DNA from: Acidaminobacter sp. JC074
Lineage (GTDB): Bacteria > Bacillota > Clostridia > Peptostreptococcales > Acidaminobacteraceae
Direction: 5' to 3'
Assembly (NCBI RefSeq): GCF_022496765.1
Contig: NZ_VANV01000003.1
Span: 24,001-88,000 of the forward strand
Length of the DNA: 64,000 bases
Shown here piece by piece: positions 35,721 through 44,921 of the stretch. The notes under the pieces are model-generated. The model was given only the letters and a program-made list of their open reading frames with translations, searched no databases and was not told the DNA's origin. Each line of letters opens with the position of its first letter. Positions within the stretch are counted from its first letter, which is position 1. The position numbers and the translations under genes are program-made.

Positions 35721-36515
35721 ATGGGTGAAGTTATTGTAGTAACATCTGGTAAAGGTGGCGTTGGTAAAACAACGACAACAGCAAATATTGGTGCTGGACT
35801 GGTTAATTTAGGCAAGAAAGTAGCAGTAATCGATGCAGATATCGGCCTTAGAAACCTAGATGTTGTACTAGGATTAGAAAATAGAATTGTATACGATATA
35901 GTAGACGTTGTAACAGAAAACTGTAAGTTAAAGCAAGCGCTTATTAGAGATAAGAGATTTGATGGTCTTTATCTACTACCAGCTGCTCAAACTAAAGACA
36001 AGGATGCTGTATCAACAGATCAAATGGTGAAGTTATGTAATGACTTAAAAGAAATTCATGATTATGTTTTAATTGACTGTCCTGCAGGTATTGAGCAAGG
36101 TTTTAAAAATGCCATTGCTGGTGCAGACAGAGCAGTAGTTGTTACAACTCCTGAAGTTTCAGCTGTAAGAGATGCTGATAGAATCATCGGTTTATTAGAA
36201 GCTGCTGAAATCGAAAGTCCAAAACTAATTGTTAATAGAATTCGTCCTGACATGGTAAAACGTGGTGAAATGATGGATTTAGACGATATGAGAGAAATTC
36301 TTGCTATTGATATTCTAGGTGTCGTGCCAGATGACGAAAATGTTGTTATTTCAACAAACAGAGGTATTCCTACTGTTTCGGATGATGCATCATTCTCAGG
36401 CCAAGCTTTTAGAAATATTTCAATGAGAATTACTGGAGAGGAAGTACCTCTTATGGAACTAGATATAGACAATTCATTGATGTCTAAGATCAAGAAATGG
36501 TTTGGAATAAAGTAA
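35721..36515 (+). CDS. minD: Septum site-determining ATPase MinD
   Basis: A 264-residue ParA/MinD ATPase that recruits MinC to the membrane. The deviant Walker A 'TSGKGGVGKTTTTANIG' is at residues 8-24, with 'VIDADIGLRNLDVVLGLENR' and Walker B 'HDYVLIDCPAGIEQGF' following. The C-terminal membrane-targeting amphipathic helix 'LMSKIKKWFGIK' is intact. It starts 15 bases after minC. Confidence 0.97.
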   Translation: MGEVIVVTSGKGGVGKTTTTANIGAGLVNLGKKVAVIDADIGLRNLDVVLGLENRIVYDIVDVVTENCKLKQALIRDKRFDGLYLLPAAQTKDKDAVSTDQMVKLCNDLKEIHDYVLIDCPAGIEQGFKNAIAGADRAVVVTTPEVSAVRDADRIIGLLEAAEIESPKLIVNRIRPDMVKRGEMMDLDDMREILAIDILGVVPDDENVVISTNRGIPTVSDDASFSGQAFRNISMRITGEEVPLMELDIDNSLMSKIKKWFGIK

Positions 36516-36525
36516 GGAGAGTTTG

Positions 36526-36804
36526 ATGTTTGATTTAAAGAAGTTTTTTAGCAAGCAACCAAAGAGTAGCAATGTAGCCAAAGATCGTTTAAAGCTGGTA
36601 CTTGTACATGATCGTGCAAATTGTTCACCTGAACTTTTAGAGATGATGAGAGGTGAAATTTTAGAAGTACTAGCCAAATACGTTAACATTGATGAGCAGA
36701 AGCTAGATATTAGAATTTCTAATCATGAAAAAGATTTTGAAGGAAAGCCTGCGTTAATTGCAAATATTCCAATTACAAGCATGAAACGTGGTCAAGAGAA
36801 ATAG
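36526..36804 (+). CDS. minE: Cell division topological specificity factor MinE
   Basis: A 92-residue protein that stimulates MinD ATPase and confines MinCD to the poles. The N-terminal membrane-binding segment 'MFDLKKFFSKQPKSSNVAKD' is followed by the anti-MinCD helix 'RLKLVLVHDRANCSPELLEM' and the dimerisation domain 'EILEVLAKYVNIDEQKLDIR'. The ATG at 36526 follows AAGGAG by seven bases. The complete MinCDE set means that an oscillating Min system is likely, rather than a DivIVA/MinJ type. Confidence 0.95.
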   Translation: MFDLKKFFSKQPKSSNVAKDRLKLVLVHDRANCSPELLEMMRGEILEVLAKYVNIDEQKLDIRISNHEKDFEGKPALIANIPITSMKRGQEK

Positions 36805-36807
36805 TAA

Positions 36808-37926
36808 ATGGAAAACAGAAGTTTATTTAGAAATATAGATTTCGGATTAATTTTATTGATTCTTTTACTGGTAGGTGTCGGCATGTTAGCCATAGCCAGT
36901 GCAACAAGAGTCATGGAAGATGGTATTTCAAGAGAGGTAAAAGTTCAAGCTTTTGCCTTCTTTATTGGCGCTGTTATCGTTATAGTCTCTCTGATGTTGG
37001 ATTATAATGCCGTGGGTAGCATCCACTGGGTGGTTTATGGCCTGTCCATAGTCATGCTCCTCTTGGTTTATGTGCCAGGACTTGGAGCCCCTAGAGGTGG
37101 TGCGCTATCATGGATTGATTTAGGTGTTATGGATCTACAGACCTCAGAGGTCGCCAAGATAGGATTCATCATATCCTTTGCCAAGTTTTTAGAGAATCAT
37201 GAAGAAGATTTAAACCATCCTAAAACACTCTTAAAGATAGGTGCTTTTGTCGCACCGTTTTTATTCCTCATATACAAGCAACCAGATTTCGGTACCATGC
37301 TTGTGTTTGTATCCATCATAGGTGGAATGCTATTGGTGGCTAAATGGGACTGGCGTTATATCGGTACAGCTCTTGGTCTTGGTATCATTGGTGGTATGAA
37401 TGCCGGACGGTTTTTAGATGAATACCAGATGAACAGATTGTTTGCATTTTTAGAGCCTGAGAATTTACTTTTACCAGGTAATTACCATGTAAATGCATCT
37501 AAGACGACCATTGGTGCTGGTATGATGACAGGCCGTGGCTTGTTTGAAGGTATCTACCATAAGGGTGACTGGTTACCGGTACAGGAAACAGACTTTATCT
37601 TTGCTGTATGGTGTGAGGAAACCGGCTTTGTCGGTGGTGCCATCATCATCGGTTTGTTACTGCTTTTATTGATGAATCTGATGAAGATTGCCTATCAGGC
37701 TAAAGATAAGTTTGGGACATATATTGTAACGGGGATTGTTTTTATGTTCTTGTTCCAGATATTCGAAAATATCGGCATGACCATGGGACTTATGCCAGTA
37801 ACAGGTATCACTTTACCATTTATTTCATATGGTGGTTCTTCTATGATCACCAATACCATTATGATTGGTATTGCTCTTAATGTGCATATGAGAAGAAAGA
37901 AACAAGGGATGTTTTCAAATCGATAA
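36808..37926 (+). CDS. rodA: SEDS peptidoglycan glycosyltransferase RodA
   Basis: A 372-residue polytopic SEDS protein with about ten TM helices that polymerises lipid II with PBP2. Signature blocks are 'GARGGALSWIDLG'-like 'GAPRGGALSWIDLGVMDLQT', 'EVAKIGFIISFAKFL', 'YKQPDFGTMLVFVSIIGG', and the C-terminal 'ENIGMTMGLMPVTGITLPFI' with 'SYGGSSMITN'. The proximity to mrdA favours RodA over FtsW. It starts three bases after minE. Confidence 0.94.
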   Translation: MENRSLFRNIDFGLILLILLLVGVGMLAIASATRVMEDGISREVKVQAFAFFIGAVIVIVSLMLDYNAVGSIHWVVYGLSIVMLLLVYVPGLGAPRGGALSWIDLGVMDLQTSEVAKIGFIISFAKFLENHEEDLNHPKTLLKIGAFVAPFLFLIYKQPDFGTMLVFVSIIGGMLLVAKWDWRYIGTALGLGIIGGMNAGRFLDEYQMNRLFAFLEPENLLLPGNYHVNASKTTIGAGMMTGRGLFEGIYHKGDWLPVQETDFIFAVWCEETGFVGGAIIIGLLLLLLMNLMKIAYQAKDKFGTYIVTGIVFMFLFQIFENIGMTMGLMPVTGITLPFISYGGSSMITNTIMIGIALNVHMRRKKQGMFSNR

Positions 37927-37963
37927 AATTATTTGATTCTGAAGTCAAAATAAAGTATGATAG

Positions 37964-37988
37964 GGTATGGCGCATAGCCATACCTTTA
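37964..37988 (+). terminator. Terminator-like hairpin after rodA
   Basis: Perfect 8-bp stem GGTATGGC/GCCATACC, loop GCATA, followed by TTTATT. The T tract is short. Confidence 0.65.
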
Positions 37989-38114
37989 TTGGTATGAAAA
38001 GCTCGATACTTTGAGTACTTATTGGTTGTATAATATCAGACCTAGTGGTTTGTTTAAGTTAAAGAGTGAAGGCTTTAACTATAGAAAATACGTTTCTTAT
38101 TAGAAGGAGAAAAC

Positions 38115-39950
38115 ATGTTAAAAAATAAAATTGACGATATTTTATATTTAGTCGAGAAACCAAGCCGTTATATTGGTGATGAAGTCAACAGTGTTAAAAA
38201 AGACATCACTGACGATATGATGAGATTTGGCTTTTGCTTTGCAGATGTTTATGAAGTAGGTATGTCACATTTAGGTTCACATATTTTATATGGTGTCCTT
38301 AATGAAATTGAAGATGTTTATTGTGAGAGAGTTTATTCACCGTGGACAGATATGGAAGAAAAAATGCGTGAACATGGTATACCAATGTTCACAACTGAAA
38401 CACGTACAGATATCGCTGATATGGATATCTTAGGTTTCACATTACAGTATGAACTCATTTATACAAACATCTTAAATATGTTAGATTTATCTAACATTCC
38501 ATTTAAGTCTAAGGATAGAACAGAAGACCATCCTATTATTATGGCTGGTGGTTCTTGTGCTTATAATCCTGAGCCGCTTGCTGATATTGTAGATTTCTTT
38601 TCGCTTGGAGAAGGTGAAGAAGTCCTTGTAGAAGTGATGGACCTTTACAGAGAAAAGAAGAAAAAAAATTGGACAAAAGATGAGTTCTTGAGTCGTCTAG
38701 CGCTTGTAGACGGTATTTATGTACCTAAGTATTATGATGTGACTTATAAAGAGGATGGCACAATCGCGACTTTTGGACCTGTAGATGAAAAGTATCCAAA
38801 GACCATTCAAAAGAGAATCATTGAGGATATGAATACTGCTTACTACCCATCTAAATTTATTGTACCTTATACAGATGTTGTCCATGACCGTGCCAGTGTG
38901 GAAATCTTTAGAGGCTGTACAAGAGGTTGTAGATTCTGTCAAGCGGGTATGATCTATAGACCGATCAGAGAGAAGTCTAAAGAAGTGATTGTTGAAACAG
39001 CTCAAAAGATCATTGCTGAAACAGGTTATGAAGAACTGTCATTAACATCATTATCTACGCTAGACCATACAGACATCAAGAAGACAATTTTTGAGTTAAT
39101 AGATAAAAATAAAGAAGATTTTGTAGGTGTATCTCTACCATCTTTAAGAGTAGATGATTTAGCAATAGAAGTTATTCAGGAAATTCAAAAGATCAGAAAA
39201 ACTGGTTTAACTTTTGCCCCAGAGGCTGGCTCGCAGCGTATGCGTGATGTGATCAACAAGGGGGTTACTGAAGAAGATTTAGAAAAGACATTAAGTCAAA
39301 TCTTTAACTTGGGATGGAACCGTGTAAAATTATACTTTATGATCGGTTTGCCAACTGAAACAACTGAAGACTTAGATGGCATAGATGCTTTAGGAAATAA
39401 GTCAACGTGGTTGTTCAAGCAAGTACCAGCTGAAAATAGAAAAGGCAGCGTAAGTGTGACACTTTCTACGGCTGGTTTTGTACCAAAGCCTTTTACACCA
39501 TTCCAGTGGTTTAAGCAGAATACTTTAGAAGAGTTTAGAGAAAAACAGTACTATTTAAAAGATAAAATTAAGAATAAAAAAGTTAAGTTCAATTACCATG
39601 ATGCAGAGACGAGTGTTTTAGAAGGTGTCTTTGCAAGAGGTGACAGAAGACTGACAGATGTACTGATCAAGGCCTTTGAACTGGGTTGTAAGTTTGATGG
39701 CTGGCAAGAATTCTTTGATTATGAGAAGTGGATGAAGGCCTTTGAACTTTGTGGAGTAGACCCATGGTTCTATACAAGAGGTAGAGAGTTTGATGAAATT
39801 CTACCTTGGGATTTTATTGATGTTGGCGTTAGAAAAGATTTCTTAATCAGAGAATACAACAATGCCGTAAATGAAGTTGTAACAGGTGATTGTAGAGGCA
39901 ATTGTCTAGGTTGTGGTGTAAACATAGATTTGATTGGACGTGACTGCTAA
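38115..39950 (+). CDS. Radical SAM protein of the TIGR03960 family
   Basis: A 611-residue protein. The N-terminal ~200 residues form a B12-binding-like region ('GFCFADVYEVGMSHLGSHIL', 'DILGFTLQYELIYTNILNML', 'IIMAGGSCAYNPEPLADIVD'). The radical SAM core has the [4Fe-4S] motif C-x3-C-x2-C in 'FRGCTRGCRFCQAGMIYRP' and 'GLTFAPEAGSQRMRDVINKG'. The C-terminal end has a Cys-rich patch 'GDCRGNCLGCGVN'. The gene is always next to a DUF2344 protein (fused in some species) and near rng/rplU, suggesting a role in RNA or ribosome modification, but the reaction is unknown. It is preceded by GAAGGAG. Confidence 0.92.
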   Translation: MLKNKIDDILYLVEKPSRYIGDEVNSVKKDITDDMMRFGFCFADVYEVGMSHLGSHILYGVLNEIEDVYCERVYSPWTDMEEKMREHGIPMFTTETRTDIADMDILGFTLQYELIYTNILNMLDLSNIPFKSKDRTEDHPIIMAGGSCAYNPEPLADIVDFFSLGEGEEVLVEVMDLYREKKKKNWTKDEFLSRLALVDGIYVPKYYDVTYKEDGTIATFGPVDEKYPKTIQKRIIEDMNTAYYPSKFIVPYTDVVHDRASVEIFRGCTRGCRFCQAGMIYRPIREKSKEVIVETAQKIIAETGYEELSLTSLSTLDHTDIKKTIFELIDKNKEDFVGVSLPSLRVDDLAIEVIQEIQKIRKTGLTFAPEAGSQRMRDVINKGVTEEDLEKTLSQIFNLGWNRVKLYFMIGLPTETTEDLDGIDALGNKSTWLFKQVPAENRKGSVSVTLSTAGFVPKPFTPFQWFKQNTLEEFREKQYYLKDKIKNKKVKFNYHDAETSVLEGVFARGDRRLTDVLIKAFELGCKFDGWQEFFDYEKWMKAFELCGVDPWFYTRGREFDEILPWDFIDVGVRKDFLIREYNNAVNEVVTGDCRGNCLGCGVNIDLIGRDC

Positions 39951-40651
39951 TGATTATATTAAGAATTAAATACAAGAAAGAAAACAATATGAAGTTCTTA
40001 TCACATCTAGAGTTGATTAAAACTATGGAAAGAGCTTTTAGAAGAATGAACTTTAAAATGGCATTTTCACAAGGTTTTAATCCTAAGCCTAAGATTTCAT
40101 ATGCAGCGCCACTACCAGTGGGTGTAGAATCTGAATGTGACTTTTTAGATGTGGAACTTTTAGAAAAAGTTGATTTGGATGAACTGATCAAGAACCAAAA
40201 GCAGTATTTGCCAAACGGACTTGAATTTGTTGAGGCTAAATACCGTGGCAAGTCTAAAAAGCTTATGAGCTTGGTAACGGATTCAGCTTATATCATTCAA
40301 GTATGCACAGAAGTTGAAATGACAAAAGAAGCCCTTCAAGACAAGCTTGACCATTTCTTAAGTCAAGACCAAATCACATATGAGAAATTAAACAAGAAAA
40401 AGAAGTTAAAGCTTATTGATATAAAGCCTTTAATAGGTAGTTTTGAAATTCTGTCGGTTTATAAGGACCAAGTTATTTTAAAGGCCATGGTAACAACAGG
40501 TTCTAACGGTAACTTAAAGCCAGAAAAATTAACTGAGTTGTTCTGTGAAAAAGAAGGTATTCCTAGCATTGTAGGTAAAGATCGTTACAGACGTGTAGAG
40601 CTATATGCAAGAAACGAACATGGTACGAAGGTAAACTTATTCGAGGTGTAA
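39950..40651 (+). CDS. DUF2344 / TIGR03936 family protein
   Basis: A 233-residue soluble protein with the family pattern 'MKFLSHLELIKTMERAFRRM' and 'FSQGFNPKPKISYAAPLPVG' plus 'ESECDFLDVEL'. It overlaps the radical SAM stop by one base (TAATG). In some genomes it is fused to the C-terminus of that enzyme, so the two surely act together, perhaps with this domain binding the substrate. The function is unknown. Confidence 0.9.
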   Translation: MIILRIKYKKENNMKFLSHLELIKTMERAFRRMNFKMAFSQGFNPKPKISYAAPLPVGVESECDFLDVELLEKVDLDELIKNQKQYLPNGLEFVEAKYRGKSKKLMSLVTDSAYIIQVCTEVEMTKEALQDKLDHFLSQDQITYEKLNKKKKLKLIDIKPLIGSFEILSVYKDQVILKAMVTTGSNGNLKPEKLTELFCEKEGIPSIVGKDRYRRVELYARNEHGTKVNLFEV

Positions 40652-40652
40652 T

Positions 40653-42023
40653 ATGAAACAGTTGATTGTTGATTATGGTTTAATCTACAATAGAATCGCT
40701 CTTTTAGAAGATGGTCAACTCATGGAGGTTTTTGTTGAAAATCGTTTTGATAAAAGCCTTGTTGGCAATATCTATCTCGGCCGTGTCGTCAATGTCGTAA
40801 AGTCTATGTCGGCTGCTTTTATTGATATTGGCCAGAAAAAAAATGCCTACATGCCTTTAGAAGAGGGTATCAAAAATGGTCAAGAGATACTGGTTCAGGT
40901 GAGAAGAGATGCTGTTGGCGAAAAGGGTGCTACAGTGACAACCGACTTATCTATATCGGGTCATTATGTGGTTTTACTACCAATGAGTAAAAACCATATG
41001 GCTTCTAAAAAAATTAGGGATAAAGATAAAAAGAAGGCCCTTATCAATTTGACGAAAGACCATCTGTCTGAGTTTGGTACAGTTATTAGAACTGAAGCGG
41101 TTCATGCAAGTGACGATGAGCTTATCTCTGAAATGGACCGTCTAAAAGCCAAATGGGTTGAGCTTGAGAAGTATAGAAGACGTATTGTATCAGATAAGCT
41201 ATTATATGAAGACTATACTTTTGAAACCCTATTAGAAAAGGAATATCTCTATCAAGCAGACCAAGTGATTTTAAATCATAAGCCAGCTGTTAAAAAGCTT
41301 TATCATGACAATGTTCTTTTTCATGATTCAGATCAACCCTTGTTTGAGGCCTATAAAATAGATTCTCAAATTAACTTATCTTTAAATAGAGAAATCAAGC
41401 TCAGTCAGGGTTCTATTATTACCATTGATGAAACAGAGGCTTTAACGGCCATAGATGTCAACTCTGCAAAGTTTACAGGCTCTAGTAATAAAGAAGAAAC
41501 CTTTCTACAGGTTAACCTAGCTGCGGCCAAAGAAATCGCTAGGCAGTTAAGGCTTAGAAATATCTCAGGCATCATCATCATTGACTTCATCAACATGCAA
41601 GAAGATGCCTCTTATGAATTCTTACAAAATGCTTTAAACAAGTATTTTAAAAAGGATAAGTGTCATCCGATTATTCACGGTTTAACGACTCTGGGTTTGA
41701 TGGAAGTTACTAGAAAGAAGAATCGGAAGTCTTTAAAGACCCAGCTCTTTAGCGAATGTCCGACTTGTTCAGGCTCAGGCTATGTTATGTCAGTGGATAT
41801 GATTGTTAAGAAGCTTATGGACAAGTTAAGAGTATTAAAGGCTCATACTAAAAAGGATGAGTTCATCGTTAAAGTGTCCATGTCTTTTTATGATATGTTA
41901 TTAACCTCTTTAGATGGCAACACTTATGCCGGTCATTTAGAGAACTTACTTGAAATTGATTTGGACATAGAAATCAATGACAAACTAGAAGGTTATGACT
42001 TTCAAACCAGTGTAAAAATGTAG
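40653..42023 (+). CDS. rng: Ribonuclease G/E family endoribonuclease
   Basis: A 456-residue endoribonuclease. The N-terminal S1 domain ('LVGNIYLGRVVNVVKSMSAA', 'FIDIGQKKNAYMPLEEG') is followed by the catalytic domain with Mg-binding Asp motifs 'ALTAIDVNSAKFTGSS' and 'ISGIIIIDFINMQEDASYEF'. The zinc-link CPxC motif is in 'FSECPTCSGSGYVMS'. The length and the lack of a long C-terminal extension fit RNase G rather than E. It starts one base after the DUF2344 gene and is upstream of the L21 leader, the usual clostridial order. Confidence 0.94.
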   Translation: MKQLIVDYGLIYNRIALLEDGQLMEVFVENRFDKSLVGNIYLGRVVNVVKSMSAAFIDIGQKKNAYMPLEEGIKNGQEILVQVRRDAVGEKGATVTTDLSISGHYVVLLPMSKNHMASKKIRDKDKKKALINLTKDHLSEFGTVIRTEAVHASDDELISEMDRLKAKWVELEKYRRRIVSDKLLYEDYTFETLLEKEYLYQADQVILNHKPAVKKLYHDNVLFHDSDQPLFEAYKIDSQINLSLNREIKLSQGSIITIDETEALTAIDVNSAKFTGSSNKEETFLQVNLAAAKEIARQLRLRNISGIIIIDFINMQEDASYEFLQNALNKYFKKDKCHPIIHGLTTLGLMEVTRKKNRKSLKTQLFSECPTCSGSGYVMSVDMIVKKLMDKLRVLKAHTKKDEFIVKVSMSFYDMLLTSLDGNTYAGHLENLLEIDLDIEINDKLEGYDFQTSVKM

Positions 42024-42113
42024 AAATATCTATGTTTTAAGCCCATGATTTATGGCGAAAATGAGTAAAAACATGTTTTCTAAAAAGTATTTTAAAGAAA
42101 ATAAAAATTATAC

Positions 42114-42142
42114 TTGTTTTTAAAGTTAAATGGGTATATAAT
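42114..42142 (+). promoter_or_regulatory. Promoter of rplU-prp-rpmA
   Basis: TTGTTT at 42114-42119, a 17-base spacer, and perfect TATAAT at 42137-42142. The predicted start is near 42149, at the head of the L21 leader. Confidence 0.75.
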
Positions 42143-42148
42143 GATTTA

Positions 42149-42240
42149 GTGCGATATGTATCGTACTGTTAACTACCGCTCAGACCGGGTTTTAAAACTT
42201 AAAGTTACCCTTGAAGGCGAGTCTTATTACGAGGAGGTGT
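42149..42240 (+). ncRNA. Ribosomal protein L21 leader
   Basis: The untranslated leader of rplU carries the conserved Firmicutes L21-leader blocks ACTACCGCTCAGACCGGGTT and, further on, ACCCTTGAAGGCGAGT. The two are joined by a GGGT/ACCC-closed stem. It lies between the promoter and the GAGGAGG ribosome site. The known family is thought to mediate autoregulation by L21; here this is assigned by sequence resemblance and position. Confidence 0.75.
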
Positions 42241-42244
42241 AAAG

Positions 42245-42556
42245 ATGTACGCAATTATTGAAACAGGTGGAAAGCAATACAGAGTTCAAGAGGGAGACGT
42301 TTTATTCATTGAGAAGTTAAACGTTGAAGCTGGCGAAGCTGTAGCATTTGATAAAGTTTTAGCAGTATCTAACGGTGAAGAGTTAACTGTTGGTGCTCCA
42401 GTTGTTGAAGGTGCTAAGGTAGAAGCTACTGTAGAAAAGAACGGTAAAGGTAAGAAGGTTATCGTTTACAAGTACAAGGCTAAGAAAGACTACAGAAAGA
42501 AGCAAGGTCACCGTCAACCATACACTAAGGTTGTTATCAACAAGATCAACGCTTAG
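42245..42556 (+). CDS. rplU: 50S ribosomal protein L21
   Basis: A 103-residue L21 of standard length. '[20 protein letters not shown]' and '[20 protein letters not shown]' followed by '[10 protein letters not shown]' are the family ends; the latter is the bL21 signature. It has an ideal GAGGAGG ribosome site and is the first gene of the conserved rplU-prp-rpmA operon. Confidence 0.98.
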   Translation: MYAIIETGGKQYRVQEGDVLFIEKLNVEAGEAVAFDKVLAVSNGEELTVGAPVVEGAKVEATVEKNGKGKKVIVYKYKAKKDYRKKQGHRQPYTKVVINKINA

Positions 42557-42559
42557 GTC

Positions 42560-42913
42560 ATGACTGAAGTTACAGTACTTATTAAAGATAGTATTGTATC
42601 AATTGAAGCAGATGGACATGCAGGTTTTGCCGATCACGGTGAAGACATCGTATGTGCAGCAATTTCTGTATTGATGCAAACTGCTGTGAACAGTCTTGAA
42701 AAAGTAGCAGGCATTCCAGAAAACAGGATTATTCTTGAAATGGATGAAGATGGATACATGTATCTTGAAAAACCTGCAAAATTAGATGAAGCAATGGATG
42801 TTAAAGCTGAAATTGTTTTACAAACTGTGTTAACAGGACTAGAAGGGATCGCTGAGGCGTACCCACAATATATTAAACTCTATAAAAGGGAGGTGCAAAC
42901 ATACAATGATTAG
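42560..42913 (+). CDS. prp: Ribosomal-processing cysteine protease Prp
   Basis: A 117-residue protease of the YsxB/DUF464 family. Catalytic His and Cys are visible in '[20 protein letters not shown]' (H in GHAG, C in VCAA). In Staphylococcus, Prp removes the N-terminal extension of L27. The L27 encoded next has that extension, so the same processing is expected. The ATG is three bases after rplU, and the 3' end overlaps rpmA by eight bases. The long form '[20 protein letters not shown]' is normal. Confidence 0.93.
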   Translation: MTEVTVLIKDSIVSIEADGHAGFADHGEDIVCAAISVLMQTAVNSLEKVAGIPENRIILEMDEDGYMYLEKPAKLDEAMDVKAEIVLQTVLTGLEGIAEAYPQYIKLYKREVQTYND

Positions 42914-43187
42914 ATTTAATTTACAATTATTCGCTTCTAAGAAAGGGGTTGGTTCTTCTAAGAACGGTCGTGACTCTATTTCTAAGAGATTAGGCGTTAA
43001 GAGAGCTGATGGTCAATTCGTAACAGGTGGTAGTATTATCGTAAGACAAAGAGGTACTAAGATTCACCCAGGTACAAACGTTGGTATTGGTGGAGATGAT
43101 ACGTTGTTTGCTTTAGTTGATGGAGTTGTTAAATTCGAAAGAAAAGACAAGAAAAGAAAGCAAGTAAGTGTATACGCTGCTGAGTAA
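42906..43187 (+). CDS. rpmA: 50S ribosomal protein L27 precursor
   Basis: A 93-residue L27. The N-terminal extension '[10 protein letters not shown]' precedes '[14 protein letters not shown]', matching the Prp recognition sequence in Firmicutes, in which cleavage after L-F-A-type residues exposes the mature N-terminus that reaches the peptidyl transferase centre. '[20 protein letters not shown]' is the bL27 signature. The GGGAGG site lies at the end of prp. Confidence 0.98.
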   Translation: MIRFNLQLFASKKGVGSSKNGRDSISKRLGVKRADGQFVTGGSIIVRQRGTKIHPGTNVGIGGDDTLFALVDGVVKFERKDKKRKQVSVYAAE

Positions 43188-43213
43188 TCTTACCATTTAA
43201 GAACGAGTTAGCT

Positions 43214-43241
43214 AAGCCCATCTTTTTGATGGGCTTTATTT
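43214..43241 (+). terminator. Terminator after rpmA
   Basis: Perfect 9-bp stem AAGCCCATC/GATGGGCTT with a T5 loop, followed by TATTTTG. Confidence 0.88.
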
Positions 43242-43288
43242 TGTGATTTTGTACTTTTTATGGGTACAGAATAATTAGAGGTGGTTAA

Positions 43289-44566
43289 ATGTTTGTTGAT
43301 AAGGCCGAGATTTTTGTTAAATCTGGTAAAGGTGGAGACGGAAGAGTTTCCTTCAGAAGAGAAAAATATGTACCTGATGGTGGTCCAGACGGTGGTGATG
43401 GCGGTAAAGGTGGGTCTATTTATGCCTTAGTTGATTCTTCAATGAGAACACTAATGGATTTTAGATACAAGAGAAAGTATGCTGCTGAGCCAGGTGGTAA
43501 TGGTGGTAAAAAGAATTGCTTTGGTAAAGATGCCGAAGATTTGATCATCAAAGTACCTCCAGGAACAATTATAAAAGAAAAAGAAACTGGTAGAATCATA
43601 GCAGACCTAACTGAAGCGGGTGATAAAAAGCTGATTGCTAAAGGTGGTAGAGGTGGAAAAGGTAATACCCACTTTAAAAATGCTACTAGACAAGCGCCTA
43701 CTTTTGCACAACAAGGTCGTCATGGTCAAGAAATGACAATCATTCTTGAACTTAAAATGCTTGCAGATGTTGGTTTGGTTGGTTACCCTAATGTGGGTAA
43801 ATCTACGCTTTTATCAGTTTTAACAAAGGCAAGTCCTAAAATCGCGAACTATCATTTTACAACTCTAAAGCCAAACCTAGGTGTGGTTGAAGTTGTAAAA
43901 GGTAAGTCTTTTGTATTGGCGGATATTCCTGGCCTTATTGAAGGTGCCAGTGAAGGTATCGGTCTTGGACATGATTTCTTACGACATGTAGAAAGAACAA
44001 AACTTCTTGTGCATGTTGTGGATGTATCTGGTTGCGAGGGCAGACATCCAATAGAGGACTTTGACCGTATTAATGAAGAGCTTTCTTCATATGATGAAAG
44101 ACTGTCATCAAAGGTTCAAGTCATAGCAGCCAATAAAACGGACATCATTTATGATGAAGAAGTCTATGATGAGTTCATTAAAGAAATGGAATCAAGAGGA
44201 TACAAGGTATTCCCGATTTCAGCTGCAACACAACAAGGGGTTGTAGAACTGATGCAGTATGTAACAACTGAACTTGAAAACATCGAAGATGTTGTGTTGG
44301 TTGAAGTAGACGAACATGCTGTATATGAAGTAGAAGTAGATAAGAATAATGAAGTCAACTATGAAGTTGAAGGTGATGTATATACTGTTAGCGGTGTTCC
44401 TATCGAGAGACTGGTATACTCTACGGACTTTAATGACGTTGAATCTCTTCGTCGTTTCCAAAATATACTTATGAAGATGGGTGTGTTTGAAGAACTAAGA
44501 GAGATGGGCATTGAAGATGGTGATACAGTTAAGATCTTCGATTTTGAGTTTGACTATTATGAGTAG
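43289..44566 (+). CDS. obgE: GTPase ObgE/CgtA
   Basis: A 425-residue essential GTPase in ribosome assembly. It has the glycine-rich Obg domain ('FVKSGKGGDGRVSFRREKYV', 'GGDGGKGGSIYALVD'), then the G domain with G1 'GYPNVGKSTLLSVL', G3 'ADIPGLIEGASEGIG' and G4 'NKTD', and a C-terminal OCT domain present in Gram-positives (residues ~345-425, 'EVNYEVEGDVYTVSG'). The length is normal. It has a TAGAGGTGG ribosome site. Confidence 0.97.
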   Translation: MFVDKAEIFVKSGKGGDGRVSFRREKYVPDGGPDGGDGGKGGSIYALVDSSMRTLMDFRYKRKYAAEPGGNGGKKNCFGKDAEDLIIKVPPGTIIKEKETGRIIADLTEAGDKKLIAKGGRGGKGNTHFKNATRQAPTFAQQGRHGQEMTIILELKMLADVGLVGYPNVGKSTLLSVLTKASPKIANYHFTTLKPNLGVVEVVKGKSFVLADIPGLIEGASEGIGLGHDFLRHVERTKLLVHVVDVSGCEGRHPIEDFDRINEELSSYDERLSSKVQVIAANKTDIIYDEEVYDEFIKEMESRGYKVFPISAATQQGVVELMQYVTTELENIEDVVLVEVDEHAVYEVEVDKNNEVNYEVEGDVYTVSGVPIERLVYSTDFNDVESLRRFQNILMKMGVFEELREMGIEDGDTVKIFDFEFDYYE

Positions 44567-44574
44567 GAGATAAC

Positions 44575-44868
44575 ATGTTATCAAATAAACAAAGAAAATA
44601 TTTAAGAGGCTTAGCCAATAGCCTTAAGCCTATGATTCAAATGGGTAAAGACGGTAACAAGGATACCTTTGTTAGACAGCTGGATATGATGTTAGAGAAT
44701 CATGAACTTGTAAAAGTGAATGTGCTAGAGACATCACCTATGTCAGCTAATGAAGCGGCAAACTACTTTGTTGACCGATTAAATGCAGAATATGTACAAG
44801 ATATCGGTAGAAAATTTGTCCTATACAGACAAGCTCAAGAAGATCCAGAGATAGTCTTACCGAAATAA
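44575..44868 (+). CDS. yhbY: CRM-domain RNA-binding protein YhbY
   Basis: A 97-residue CRS1-YhbY (CRM) domain protein, binding pre-50S particles. The signature 'LSNKQRKYLRGLANSLKPMI' is followed by 'QMGKDGNKDTFVRQLDMMLE' and 'GRKFVLYRQ'. It starts eight bases after obgE in the conserved order and is followed by a terminator. Confidence 0.95.
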   Translation: MLSNKQRKYLRGLANSLKPMIQMGKDGNKDTFVRQLDMMLENHELVKVNVLETSPMSANEAANYFVDRLNAEYVQDIGRKFVLYRQAQEDPEIVLPK

Positions 44869-44875
44869 ATAAAAA

Positions 44876-44911
44876 AATCTCATCACTTCGGTGATGAGAT
44901 TAATATTTTTT
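44876..44911 (+). terminator. Terminator after yhbY
   Basis: Perfect 11-bp stem AATCTCATCAC/GTGATGAGATT with a TTCG tetraloop, then an AT-rich tract ending in TTTTTT. Confidence 0.92.
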
Positions 44912-44921
44912 GCTTATTGTG

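Noticed and set aside
36062-36493. A 143-codon minus-strand open frame opposite minD
   Set aside because: Antisense shadow of minD with no ribosome site or domain.
39847-40251. A 134-codon minus-strand open frame across the radical SAM/DUF2344 junction
   Set aside because: Antisense to two conserved coupled genes; no independent support.
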